Assembly: GCF_002775205.1 (NCBI RefSeq)
Contig: NC_036458.1
Location: 806,983-870,982, forward strand
Origin: Xiphophorus maculatus
Lineage: Eukaryota; Chordata; Actinopteri; Cyprinodontiformes; Poeciliidae
DNA: 64,000 nucleotides
Direction of reading: 5' to 3'
Shown: positions 34,988-46,343 of the stretch, in pieces
Position numbering within the stretch: position 1 is the first letter of the stretch
Layout of the letters: each line of letters opens with the position of its first letter
Translations under genes and position numbers: made by a program
The notes under the pieces: generated by a model
Database searches by the model: none
Seen by the model: only the letters and a program-made list of their open reading frames with translations
Told to the model about the DNA's origin: nothing

Positions 34988-36902
34988 ACATGTCATCCTT
35001 ACCTCTCCTGGTCCAGTCTGAAACTGCTGGATAATAGATATCCAGATGAATATTAATATTTATCAATATTATTGATATGCATTTCCTTAACATTTTAACA
35101 TTAACATTAACACTTCGCTGCCATTGGATCTGTTTTCAGTTAAGACGTCACACACTCCTCTGACCAAACACACACTCTCCTCAGAAACACAAACAAGATG
35201 GAAACTTTGCATGTTTCCAGGTTTACTGATACGTTACTAATACGTTACCGATACCGATGCTGATTTATGGCTCTTATAATTAGCAGATCCTTCGCTGCTG
35301 GCAGATAAAAGAGGAAACAAAAACTAACCAAGTTAAAGATCGGAGCGGAAACCTGCTGCGTTTGCTTTCCACTTTATTCCCAAACAGATGTTGGCTTTGT
35401 GTTTCTACCAACATCTGGAGACATGAAGGCCTAAAGCTGCTGGAGTTCAGAGGCAGGAAGGAACTTGACATGACGCTTCCTGCTGCAGGTTGTGCTGCGA
35501 CACAGTCTGCAGCAGGAGGACTGAAAAAAAATGCAGGAAAAGGTTTGGTCTGTTTTCCTGCAGTCAGTGAACGCCTCACCTGTTAAACTATTTTTGTTGA
35601 TGCCGGTAAAAGGTTTTAGATGATTAATTACAGTATAATGAATAATTAATGCAGCTAAATATAAAGTACCACTACAAGCAAAAACAATAATAAACTTCAT
35701 TTGTTAAGTATTGGATACATAATTAATAAAGCTCTTAATTGTGGCTGTCAAACAGTTTCAATGTTTAATCTGATTAATGACAGCGCTGTAATTAATTATG
35801 ACTGGTTAATAGATGGTTTCTAAATGATTTGATTAGGCCTCATTCATTAAAATAGGATGTAGCAGATCACGGGATCATTTCTCATATTCGTGTTTTTATT
35901 TCTTCACAGCAGCTTAATATTTCTCGCTGCTTGCAGAATGATTCCCTTTTGTTTTGTCTGCAACAGTAAAATAATTTAGCGGTTCGCAGAGCAGCGTCAA
36001 GAGGAAATGTTTTCAGAGATTATTTTATTAAAGGGCCAGTTTTATGTGAAACCAACTTTTTGATCTTTCCATCATGTTAATGTTTTTTTATTTCCTCATC
36101 ACAAACAAACCTGGAGTGTTGATTTAATTCTTTCATGCATGTTTGAGAAATCCTTTCATCTTCAGCTGCAGAGCTCTTGGGTGGAGCTAGCCCCGCCTGC
36201 GAGGCGCAGCTCCTCCTCACAGCTGCAGCTTCCAAGCTCCCGTCTCTCTCAACTCCTGCAGACTAGCCAGCAGCAATTAGCAAACACCTGGAGGAACTGC
36301 ATCAGGTTCTCAGAGCAGCGCTGGTAGAAACATTTCAGGGTTAATGGAGGAGCCATGTTGGCATGACTTCCTGGAGGCGGAGCATCAGACAGAGCAGGCG
36401 TTTTTAAAGAGACAGAGCCCCAATTTATAGACGTTAAATCGGAAAGTAAAATTTCTTTAAGTTACATTTTATATATTATATAACAGCATTTTTACAACAT
36501 GTGAAGGTAACATAGTTACTGGAATGTTCTATAAAATGGAACAATGTGCCTGGAAAACACACTTTAATCAGGCAGGCCCGGAGAAAACTTAATACTGCTG
36601 CTGCTTCTGCAACCACCAATAATAATAATATTACTAATAATAGTAATAATTAATATTAATTTTACCTCCTCTCTGTCTCCCCCTGCAGGCTGGTTCCAGT
36701 CAGGTGACGGCGTTGGCGTCTCGGACCTTCCCTTCATCGTCTCTGGTTCCTCTCAGGTCGACCCCTCACCCCCCATCAGGGCCGCCCCCCCCAGCAGCCG
36801 TGGGGCGAGGAGGAGGAGAGGAAGAGGCGTGGCTTGTTGCCTCGGCGACTCTTGGGGCGTAAATACGGAGAGCGGTGAGGAGGATTGGCTCCGCCCCTCC
36901 AC

Positions 36903-39311
36903 ATGTCGGACTTGGAGGCAGAGTGTCTGGGCCTCGGCCTGCCGCCGGACTGCGGCTCCCCCCCTCCACCTCTGGACGGCGCCGCCCCCTCCACGCCCAC
37001 TCTGGCGCTGCTGTCGTCGGACTGCCCCACGCCCACGCTCAGCTCGCTGGCGGCGGAGATCGCCGAGCCGCTGGTGATGCTGCCGTGCGTGAAGAGCGAG
37101 CCGGAGGACTGCGACCTGGAGCCCATCCGGACCGTGGACCTGTCGGAGATCCAGCCGCTGTCCACCGCCGAGCTGGGCCACGACCAGATCAAGATGGAGA
37201 TCAGCGGTCTCGACTACATCAAGTCCGAGCACCACGGTCACCATGACAACCACCAGCTGGCGTTCCACCACAGCGACGCGTCGGAGCTGGACTACAAGTC
37301 GCACTATGAGCCCTGCTCCGTGTTCGACTACATCTCCCAGGTACCAGAGGCGGTTCTGACGTGGCCCGGTTAGGTCAGAACCGGGTCAGAACCAGATTCT
37401 TGATGGTTCTGAAGTTTTTATTACAACTTAGATTTATTTTTATGAGACGTTTTGTCTAATTCAGTTCGATTTAATTAGTTTTTATGAGTTAAAAATGGTT
37501 TAGTTTTTTAGTTACATATTTTTTTGTTTTTATTAAATAGTTAAAAATTGTTTAGTTTTTATTAGTTATAATAAAACTAATAAAATAAAAATAATAAACA
37601 GTCTGGACCCGTTAACATAAACCTGTAAATCTGACTTTGTGATATTTTATTAGCAGCAACATAAAATATAAAAGAACCAAAAAAATGCACAAACAGCTAG
37701 CATGCTAGCGCTGAAATGCTAACACATTAGATTCTGAAAACATGGCCGACATCATACATCACAGACTTTTGTTAATTACAACGTTTAAAAAAAAAAAGTG
37801 TTCGCAGAAAAAAGTAATAAATGTTTGTGTAAAAAGTCATTTTAATAAGAAAGTTTTTATAGTTATGTGACACGAGCTGCTCCGTCTGTTGCTCCGTCTG
37901 TTGCTCCGTCTGTTGCTCCGTCTGTTGCTCAGTTGCTGCTAAGTTCTGCTGCTGATAATTAGATGCTGGTGTTTTAAAAGATGAAGTATTTTCTTATTTC
38001 TAAAAGTAAAACTTCATTAATGCTCAATATGCTGTGTTTTATATTTACATTTTGATGGAGAAGTTATAAAATTCTGACTTTGTTCTCCAAATGGAAATGA
38101 TTTTCTCAGCCGCCCCGCAGTAGACCTGTGGTCTGCAGAACTCGTGGCGGTTCTGGTTGGTTCCAGGTCCGACTCATCGCGTGGTTTTCCTCCTGCAGGT
38201 CACCGACACCCTGGAGTACATCAAGTCGGACCACGCCGTGGACCTGCACTGCTACTACAGCGCCGAGCTGGGTGCGCTGAAGTCCGAGTACCCGGAGGCC
38301 GGCGCCGTGTCGGCCCACCTGCACCACAACGGCCTGGAGTCCATCCACATGGCCGAGCTGCGCACCGAGCTCAACAAGCTGCGGCCCGACGCCCTGCTGC
38401 TAGACGGGCTGGCCAAACCCGACCCCGACTTTGGAGAGGGCACGCTGTACGAACTGCAGCCCGCCGCGGACGGGCCGGGCCGGGCGGGCCAGGCCGGCGC
38501 CGGCCTGGGTCTGTTCATCACCACCAAGACCCAGAGTCCCACGGTGAGGAAGCCGCGAAACATGCAGGGGGAGAAACCCTTCTCCTGCACGCAGTGCGGG
38601 AAGAACTTCAGCACGCTGGGCAACCTGAAGACGCACCAGCGCATCCACACGGGCGAGCGGCCGTACACCTGCTCGCAGTGCGGCAAGAGCTTCGGCCAGG
38701 CCGGAAACCTGAAGCGCCACCAGCTGATCCACACGGGCCAGAAGCCCTACGTCTGCGCCCACTGCCCCAAGGGCTTCACCAAGGCCGACGACCTGCGCTC
38801 GCACCAGCGGCTGCACACCGGCGAGCGGCCCTTCATCTGCGCCGCCTGCGGAAAGAGCTTCGGCCAGTCCAAGGAGCTGAAGGCGCACCAGCTGAGCCAC
38901 ACGGGCGAGCGGCCGTTCTGCTGCCAGCACTGCGGCAAGAGCTTCACCAAGGAGACCAGCTACCGCAACCACGTCCAGATCCACACGGGCGAGAAGCCCT
39001 TCTCCTGCTCGCAGTGCGGGAAGACTTTCAGCAACTCGGGCGTCCTGAAGACCCACGAGAAGATCCACACGGGGGAGCGGCCGTTCGGCTGCACGCAGTG
39101 CGGCAAGAGCTTCGGCCGGCTGGGCCACCTGAAGGCGCACCAGCAGATCCACACGGGCGAGCGGCCGTACGCCTGCCCCCGCTGCGCCAAGACTTTCAGC
39201 CAGTCAGGCCACCTGAAGGCGCACGAGCAGATCCACAAGCGGGAGCGGGCCGACACGGCCAGCACCAGCAGCGACGGCGGCAGCAGCGCCGGGAGCAGTG
39301 ACAGCAGCTAA
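36903..39311 (+). CDS. Eight-finger C2H2 zinc-finger protein with acidic, SUMO-motif-rich N-terminus
   Basis: Coding exons 36903-37340 and 38199-39311 (phase 0, GTACCA donor, TCCTGCAG acceptor), 516 residues. An in-frame TGA at 36876-36878 precedes the ATG. Residues 1-275 are acidic, without KRAB, BTB or SCAN, and carry VKSE (63-66), IKME (96-99), IKSE (106-109) and LKSE (173-176), all matching the SUMO acceptor pattern, plus IKSD (154-157). Eight contiguous fingers occupy 276-492 at exactly 28-residue spacing with TGE(R/K)P-type linkers (TGQKP between fingers 2 and 3); helix residues -1/3/6 read TNT, QNR, KDS, QEA, KSN, NVT, RHA, QHA. A serine-rich tail ends the protein. It is probably a sequence-specific nuclear regulator; the gene name is not recognised. 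Codon use is strongly GC-rich at third positions. Confidence 0.92.
37341..38198 (+). other. Intron 2 of the eight-finger zinc-finger gene
   Basis: AT-rich, no exon-like sequence. Contains four perfect copies of the 12-mer gctccgtctgtt at 37879-37926. Confidence 0.85.
37879..37926. repeat. 12-bp tandem repeat, 4 copies
   Basis: Four identical units gctccgtctgtt followed by a partial unit, in intron 2 of the eight-finger zinc-finger gene. Confidence 0.9.
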
Positions 39312-40150
39312 AGCCGACCTTTAACCTCCGGAGAGTCAAAGTATTATTCCTGTTTTTATACAAGCGCTATATAAAGGTTTCTTTATGACTTTTCTTACAT
39401 TTTCATACCTTTGTGCTCTTTTACATTTTATCTGTGGACGGAGTGAAAGGAGCGACTTATGCAAGGCTGTGTGTGAGTGAGTGTGTGTGTTTGTTCACCT
39501 TATATACTGTGGGGGAAGGGGCAACTGGACCGGTTCTGCAGGACCGGTCCGTATTTTTGGAGTACTTATGAAACACAAGCACAAAAGTTTCATGTTCGTT
39601 TGTTTTTTTTTTGTTTTTTTTTTTAAATATTTCCAGTTTTTTACTGAATCAGACCAGCAGCACCGGACCGACTGGACCGGACCGGACCGGACCGGACCGG
39701 GCCGGGCCACTGTCTCATGGATCCGTCGGTTCTAAAGGAGCCGCATCCAGAGTAACTTCCTGTTTAAAAGCCGGGTCAGGGTTCTGCGGCTCCTTCCGTC
39801 CGCTCTGTGATCCGGTTCCGGTGGGTTCTGGTTCTTAACTTCAGGTGTTTTCTGGTTAACGTTGACCTCTGACCTCAGAGGGCTTCCCGCCTGCAGCAGG
39901 CAGTCCTCTGAGGCCGGCCGTCCTCGGACCGGGACGCGGCCGGCGTCTCGTTGCTGACGATAATCAGGCGGCGTTCCTTTTCGCTCCGAAGCATTCCAGA
40001 TTATTTTTCCAGACGAGCTCAGCGGGAACGCCGGGCTTTCGGACCAAACATCCCGACCCCCCCAGCTCCACGGAGATCGCTCACTGTGTACAAATCTCGA
40101 ATGGATTATGTTGCTCCAACAAAGTGTAATAAAGAAAAAAGAGGAAGTGA
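39312..40150 (+). other. 3' UTR of the eight-finger zinc-finger gene
   Basis: Runs from the stop at 39309-39311 to a canonical AATAAA at 40128-40133. Contains a T-rich run near 39600-39635 and a (GGACC)n stretch near 39670-39705. Confidence 0.6.
40128..40133 (+). terminator. Polyadenylation signal AATAAA of the eight-finger zinc-finger gene
   Basis: Perfect AATAAA about 0.82 kb after the stop codon, the first convincing signal in that direction. Confidence 0.6.
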
Positions 40151-41809
40151 TGCAACATCCTGTAATGGAGACGTTATTAAAAACATAATGTTACATCCTG
40201 ACCTTTGACTCCTCTGCTTTATCTCCACAACAGGAACCTGCAGAGTTCTGAAGCCGGGCCTTCAAGAATCTTTCAAATAAAAAAAAAATTAAACGCATTC
40301 TCATTTTAGAAAAGAAACTTTTTTTGACTAAAATGTAATAAATACATAACTTGGAAAAAAAACAATAAATCAAACATTAAACAATGAGATGGAAATGAAA
40401 GTGTTAATGTTATATTCATTCATTTTTATTTTGTTTTACATCATAAAATCGTTATAAAGATGGAAATCTCATCATTTAAAAACAAAAATATTTAACACGG
40501 GACCGTTTTCACACGTTTTGTCTGCATGAAGCGGCGCAGTGTTTAAAACTCGCCTGGCCTCTAGGGGGCAGTGCAGCGCAAAGCTCAAACCTGTCAGCCA
40601 ATCAGATGGCTTCACAACAACAGGGACTTCCTGTTGGATATTTAATGACGTCAGGAGTTTCGTTTGTGTTGAACTGCTTTAAACGGCGCAGCAGAACTTA
40701 AAGTTATTAAAACAATAATGGGAATCGTGTCAAAGCAAATATGTGGATTTATTGGCGCTTTATTTGCGGCAGCCAGCACTGCGTGGGACTCTGCGTCCAC
40801 ACGGAGTTTTTATAATGAATTGTTTTTGTTTGTATTAAACAGAGTTTTTATGTTGTTGAAAGACCAAAACGTATAAAATTGTATGTTTTCTCCCAGATAT
40901 CCGGTTATGAGTACTTGATTCTGAAAGCTACTGTATTATTTACAAATTACAAATTATTTATAAATTGCTGTTACAATGCATTCGTCGATTCAGTTTAGAC
41001 ACAAGGCAACTTCCACGTACGGTTGGCGGATGTTGCGTAGGTCTCTGATTGTTCAGTTCAACACGCTTCTTCTTCTTACAGACACTGATATGTGGTTTCG
41101 GTTTTTCTTTCAATTTAAATTCAATTTAAATTATGGGTGAAAAAAGGAAACAAATATATTTATTTCAGCTCGAATAATTTAAAAATGTGTTTGTTTTATC
41201 ATACCATTTATTTATCTGATGAAAAACCAGGAGTATCCGTCCACCAAAATATAGATACATGTCTGTATCTCTTAACTTATTTTATAACCTTTTTAATATT
41301 CGGTAGAAATATTCCTCTACAGGAAGTGTTGTATAAACAGAGTCCAGATAAAAGATAAATAACCCGAAATGAAACCTTGAAAAGATGCTGAAGCTTCATG
41401 GACTTTTTTCACCTTCCTGTTCATAAAACATCAGGGATCAGCGCCACCTGCTGCTTATCTGACTCACCTGCAGCCTATATTCAAACACCTGGTGAAGTGG
41501 ATTGTTAATTTTTGTGTCCAGTCTGTCTGCTTAACTTTTCAATATTTTTTCTTCTATAAGCAGATGTCGGAAGGGTTTAATGAAGAAAAAACCTCATAAT
41601 TCGTTACAAATAGCACCACGAAATCAGTGACTTTGATTGGATAAAATGCCAAAACGAACCGTGAAATCCTGGAGAGTCTGACGAAATCTGGTACTAACGG
41701 TTTTCTTCTTCTATCTCTGAGTTTTAATTTTGAAATTCATGTTTAAGACATTTGTTCTCAGCTCTAAATAATAAATATGTTTAGATTTTAGGTATCAAGT
41801 TCAACTGTC

Positions 41810-42190
41810 AAGAGCTGGTGGTGTGAGAGGTGGAGGCAGACACGGAGACCAGGTGGAAGTAAAATGAAGGTTTAATGATGTGTAACCGGTACAGATGATC
41901 CAACACAAACAGTCCTAAATCCCAGGCAGCACTGCTGAGCGGAAACCTGGGCTCATCACAGGTAGCGACAGGACAAACGAAAGGACTGAGGAACACGGAC
42001 AGCTGACAAGACGACAAGGGTCCGACGAGGAACAAGGAACTTCTGTGTATTTGAAAATTCTGTAATTTTCAAATACACAGAAGGTAATCAAGGAAACGAG
42101 ACACCAGGGAGCAATCAAGGTGAGGACAGGACAGGGACTCAAAGGACACGGAGAAATCTAAATAAACACAAAAAACTCAAATCTCGACAC
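41810..42190. repeat. Dispersed repeat with internal perfect hairpin
   Basis: A moderately GC-rich block reading 'gtggaggcagacacggagac' at its start and 'ggtgaggacaggacagggac' near its end, unlike its AT-rich surroundings and resembling a family seen widely in fish. It contains the perfect inverted repeat at 42040-42083. No coding frame of interest; limits are approximate. Confidence 0.4.
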
Positions 42191-42474
42191 CAACATCATG
42201 AAGGAAACAAGGTGTAGGAAGCAGATGAGTGTTGCACTTCTGAATAGGACAGGAAGTGCTTTTATTCTCACATTTCCAACAGGATATGTTCTTTTAACAT
42301 AGCAGCGAGAGAAGGTCAGAGGTCAGATGCCAGAGGATCAGTTTTTCCCTACGATGAATTTGTGATTGTTCAAACTCTTCAACATTTTAGTTATTTGCTT
42401 GTTTTATTATCTGCAGTTCTTTTGTTTTTACGGTGACAAAAAAGCTAAAATGAACAAAATCCCAATGTTATCCA

Positions 42475-42810
42475 GTGCTAACCTTAGCATGTTGGCTATC
42501 ACTAGCATGTTGGCTATCTTTAGCATGTTGGCTAACCTTAGCATGTTGGCTCTCTTTAGCATGTTGGCTAACCTTAGCATGTTGGCTATCACTAGCATGT
42601 TGGCTATCTTTAGCATGTTGGCTAACCTTAGCATGTTGGCTATCACTAGCATGTTGGCTCTCTTTAGCATGTTGGCTAACCTTAGCATGTTGGCTATCTT
42701 TAGCATGTTGGCTAACCTTAGCATGATGGCTCTCTTTAGCATGTTGGCTAACCTTAGCATGTTGGCTATCACTAGCATGTTGGCTATCTTTAGCATGTTG
42801 GCTAGTCATT
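42475..42810. repeat. 18-bp minisatellite (tagcatgttggctaacct), about 18 copies
   Basis: Units read tagcatgttggct followed by aacct, atctt, atcac or ctctt. The variants follow a partly regular order (aacct - atcac - atctt). Frames stay open on both strands because 18 is divisible by three; the peptides (SMLANLSMLAITS) are artefacts of the array. Confidence 0.93.
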
Positions 42811-43112
42811 TTTTAAATGTTTTAGTTAGAAAACTTTCCCTCTTGGTTTTAGAAATGTATTCAGTCCTTAATAGTTTATGCTTCTTTTATATTATTCATT
42901 AGCAGATGGTTTGTAGCATTTTATAATAGATTTTGTGATAAATCTCCTTCCTTTAAAGATTGCGTTACGTTTCTCTCAAGTAGGGAAGAAAGTTTCCCTC
43001 CATTCTGATTGGCTGATAGATGTGAGATCAGTTGAGTTTTTCCAAAAGTGATTTAAACATTTTAATAGAGACTAAAATAAATACCAGACCATTTCTATTG
43101 AGTTTAGCTCAG

Positions 43113-43118
43113 TTTATT
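43113..43118 (-). terminator. Polyadenylation signal AATAAA of keratin gene A
   Basis: Plus-strand TTTATT, i.e. AATAAA on the coding strand, about 190 bases after the stop codon of keratin gene A. Confidence 0.65.
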
Positions 43119-43307
43119 TGTTGAAGACAGACAGAAAGTTTCCCTCACAGATTCACCATCTTTAACTGAGTCACAACAGGAAGTGAGGCGTAAAAGGAAG
43201 AAGATGAGATGGACTCTCCTCATGGCAGGAAGTGGTTCTTGTTTCATTAAGCAGGAAGGTGAAAGGTCAAGATTCGACTCCACCATCAGACAGCCGTCTG
43301 AATGCTC

Positions 43308-46300
43308 TTAGCTGCTGCTCTCCTCGATCACCTTGGTGATCACAGTTTTGGTAACTGTGGTTGAAGAGGAGGAGGAGGAGGAGGAGGAAGAGGAAAGCCT
43401 GCAAAAGAAGGGAAGTGGGTGAGTCTCTGCTTTTGTGCTTTTATTTCATATATTTCAGAGTCAGAAAATAGTTTAATGAAAATAAACACAAAGAAGAAAA
43501 AAGAGGGAGAGAAATCCTCTTGGATTAAATTTGTAGGTTTCTTACCAATCCAAGATGGCTACCTTTATAAAGACTTAATTTTTCCTGTTTGAAGTTTGTG
43601 TATCATTAAATCTTTCCCAGATTTAAATATGTGAATCTGGTGCTTTACTGTTTGAATGTAGAGGCAACCGTAGCCGTTAGCATGCAATGCTAACAGGAAT
43701 TAGCTGGTCATTGAGTAGATTAAATGTTCCTCGATCCAGTTTTCAGCTTCAGGTCAGTAAAATCATCCCAGCAGCTCTACTGCTAATCTCCACCAAACAG
43801 ACCTGCTGGCTGTCTGCAGACCGCCGGCCTCCATTTTAATCTGAATCCGCTCTCACCCTGCCGCGGATCCCGCTGCCTCTCCGTCCAGCAGCCGGCGGTA
43901 CTCGGCGATCTCCAGCTCCAGCCGGGTCTTGATGTCCAGCAGCATCTGGTACTCCTGTCCCTGCCGCTCCAGGTCGCCCCTCAGCTGAACCAGCTGCTCC
44001 TCCAGAGATGTCACCTGCACAGGTAACCTCAGGCTGAGTGCTGCCGTTCAGATCAGCCTCAGCAGTGCACAGGTGAGCTGCAGCTTACCCTCATCTGGTA
44101 GCCGTTCAGCTGCATGGCGTAGCGGTTCTGAACGTCAGCGAGAGACGCTTCGAGAGACGCTTTCTGCAACGAGACGATTAAATCAGATGAACCACCGCAG
44201 CGCTGCTTTCCTCTGACTAATGATCCATCATTTAATGGAGAATAAAATCTTTATATTTGCAGAATAAAGATTCTGTTTTATCAGGTAAGAGTTATCAGAT
44301 GAGAGAAAGTTCTGGATGTCCTGCTCTGTTGTGGTTCTTTGTTTCTGCTGTTTTTAATTAGATGATGTGTAAAAACATAAAGTATTTTTTTACTAGTAAA
44401 ACTGATACTGAAGTAAAACTTCACAAGCTGCTCAACATTCCTAGTTTCATTCATGACTTTATTCTTAAAATTATTTTGACTTTATTTCCTGATGTTACTA
44501 CTTCATTCTCATATTTTTATTTTTGTATTATTTTGACTTTATTCTCACATTAATATATTCCTGTGATATTCTGACTTTCATCATTTGAACTTTGTTCTTA
44601 TGACATTACGATTTCAAATAGAACAGGGACAGTAACTTTCTGCTACTGGTACTTTGTTCCTTGTGTTTCAGTAAATTTCCGGTTTGCTGGGTCTCACCAT
44701 GCTGAGCTGGGACTGGAGCTCGATCTCCAGCGCCTGCAGCTGACTCTTCACCTCCTTCACCTCTGTGGTCGTCGTCTTCAGAGTCATCTCTGTGGAAGCC
44801 ACCTCCTTTGAGAGCGTCTCGGACTGCAGAAAGACGATGTAGCGGTTCGGTCCAGTAACAGAACCTCTGCAGGCTCATGCTGCGCGCGGTCGGGTTCCTA
44901 CCTTGGCCTGGAACCAGCCTTCCAGCTCTTTGCGGTTCTTGGCGGCGACGGACTCGTAGTGTTCCCTGATCTCCTCCATGATCTTGGTGAGGTCCTCCTG
45001 GGGAGCGGCGTCCACCTCCACGTTGACCTGGCCGCCCACCTGGGTGCGCATGGCGAGGAGGTCCTGCGGCGGAGAGAAGCGACAGCTGAAAGCGTCAACC
45101 TGTGGGAGGCGGCGTGAAAGACGAGCGGCGGCTGGCCTACCTCCTCGTGGTTCTTCTTCATGGACAGCAGCTCGTCCTTCAGGCTTTCGATCTGCATGGT
45201 CAGGTCGCTCTTGGCCACGCCTATTTCTCCCAGCAGCAGCTTCAGCCCGGCGATGTCGGCCTCCACCGACTGGCGCATGGACAGCTCGTTCTCGTACCTG
45301 CAGGCGGGAACCGCAGCGCGTCAGAACCGCCGGGAACGACCCGGCTACCGGAGGAGTCAGTGGATTTACATCACAGGGAGGCGTTTCCTCTGGTAAACGT
45401 TTCAAATTTAAAAACAATAATAACTTTCTTAAATTAAAACTTTTTAAATTTAAAATACATTGAAAAAGATGGTCACATTTCTAAAAATTACCATTTTTAA
45501 TTTTAATTAAGTTAATTATTTTTAAATGTTCAAATGTAAATGTTTGTTAAATAAATAACTAAGATTTTAAAAAATTCTAAAAATGCATTAACATTTTAAA
45601 AAAATGTACATGTTAATGTTTTTGATTATTGAAATTATTTTTAAAAATGTAAGAACTTGTTTAATTTTTAGAAAATTAACAAGACAAACTGGTAAGAAAT
45701 GTAACATTAAACTCATTAATAAAGCAACTTTAGACTTATTAATGAGATACAACAACATTTAACTTCATTTTGGGATAAATAAAGTATTTTGGAATTGAAT
45801 TATCTGGTCAGGTCAAAGGTCAGCTGAGCTAAAGGCTTGTTACAGACAGAGCTAATGATTATTTTAGTCATCGATTATTCAGACGATTAATCGGATTAAA
45901 AAAGGCACATTCTGCAGAGTTTTAATTTTACCATTTAATCTGCAATAAAATACATAAAAAATGCAAATAATTAAAATCCTTTTTAAAATAATGGTATTTT
46001 ATTTATTCTTTCAGGAAAGCTAATTTTTATTAATGTTATAGAAATTGTGCTTAATAGGAGATTATTACAGAATCTGAACTATGTGAAGATAAAAATACCA
46101 CTTCAGTTTTTCTTGATTTCTTCTGTGTTTTATCAACAAATTACATTTTTATAGTCTGTATGCTCCACCTAACAATTAATTATAAAATTACTTGAATATT
46201 TCAATAACTGATTAATCGATCCAGCCCCGCAGTTCCAGATGCTTTTTCACTGATTTTTCCATGTAATGGGGACGTTCCGCCAGGAGAGGGCGCGCCTGAG

Positions 46301-46311
46301 CTGCAGAGAGC

Positions 46312-46343
<32 letters not shown>

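Larger units (their letters stand above)
32901..36688 (+). other. Intron 1 of the eight-finger zinc-finger gene (inferred)
   Basis: 3.8 kb between the donor at 32901 and the acceptor at 36686-36688. Contains the second copy of the dispersed element (34475-34650) and its 29-bp satellite (34617-34987). A 148-codon minus-strand frame at 33617-34063 has no recognisable domain. The rest is AT-rich, with nothing identified. Confidence 0.5.
40150..43110. other. Spacer between the eight-finger zinc-finger gene and the first keratin gene
   Basis: No gene recognised. It holds a CRE-like TGACGTCA at 40646-40653, a dispersed repeat at about 41810-42190 and an 18-bp array at 42475-42810. The remainder is AT-rich. 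The two flanking genes converge here, so 3' ends face each other. Confidence 0.6.

Noticed and set aside
38144-39301. 385-codon frame overlapping the zinc fingers in another frame
   Set aside because: Shadow of the GC-rich finger exon; Ala/Arg/Pro-rich with no domain.
39480-39740. Possible small gene near 39.5 kb
   Set aside because: Falls in the 3' UTR of the eight-finger gene; low-complexity T and GGACC runs create the frames.
42366-42902. 178-codon frame (SMLANLSMLAITS repeats)
   Set aside because: Translation of the second 18-bp array.
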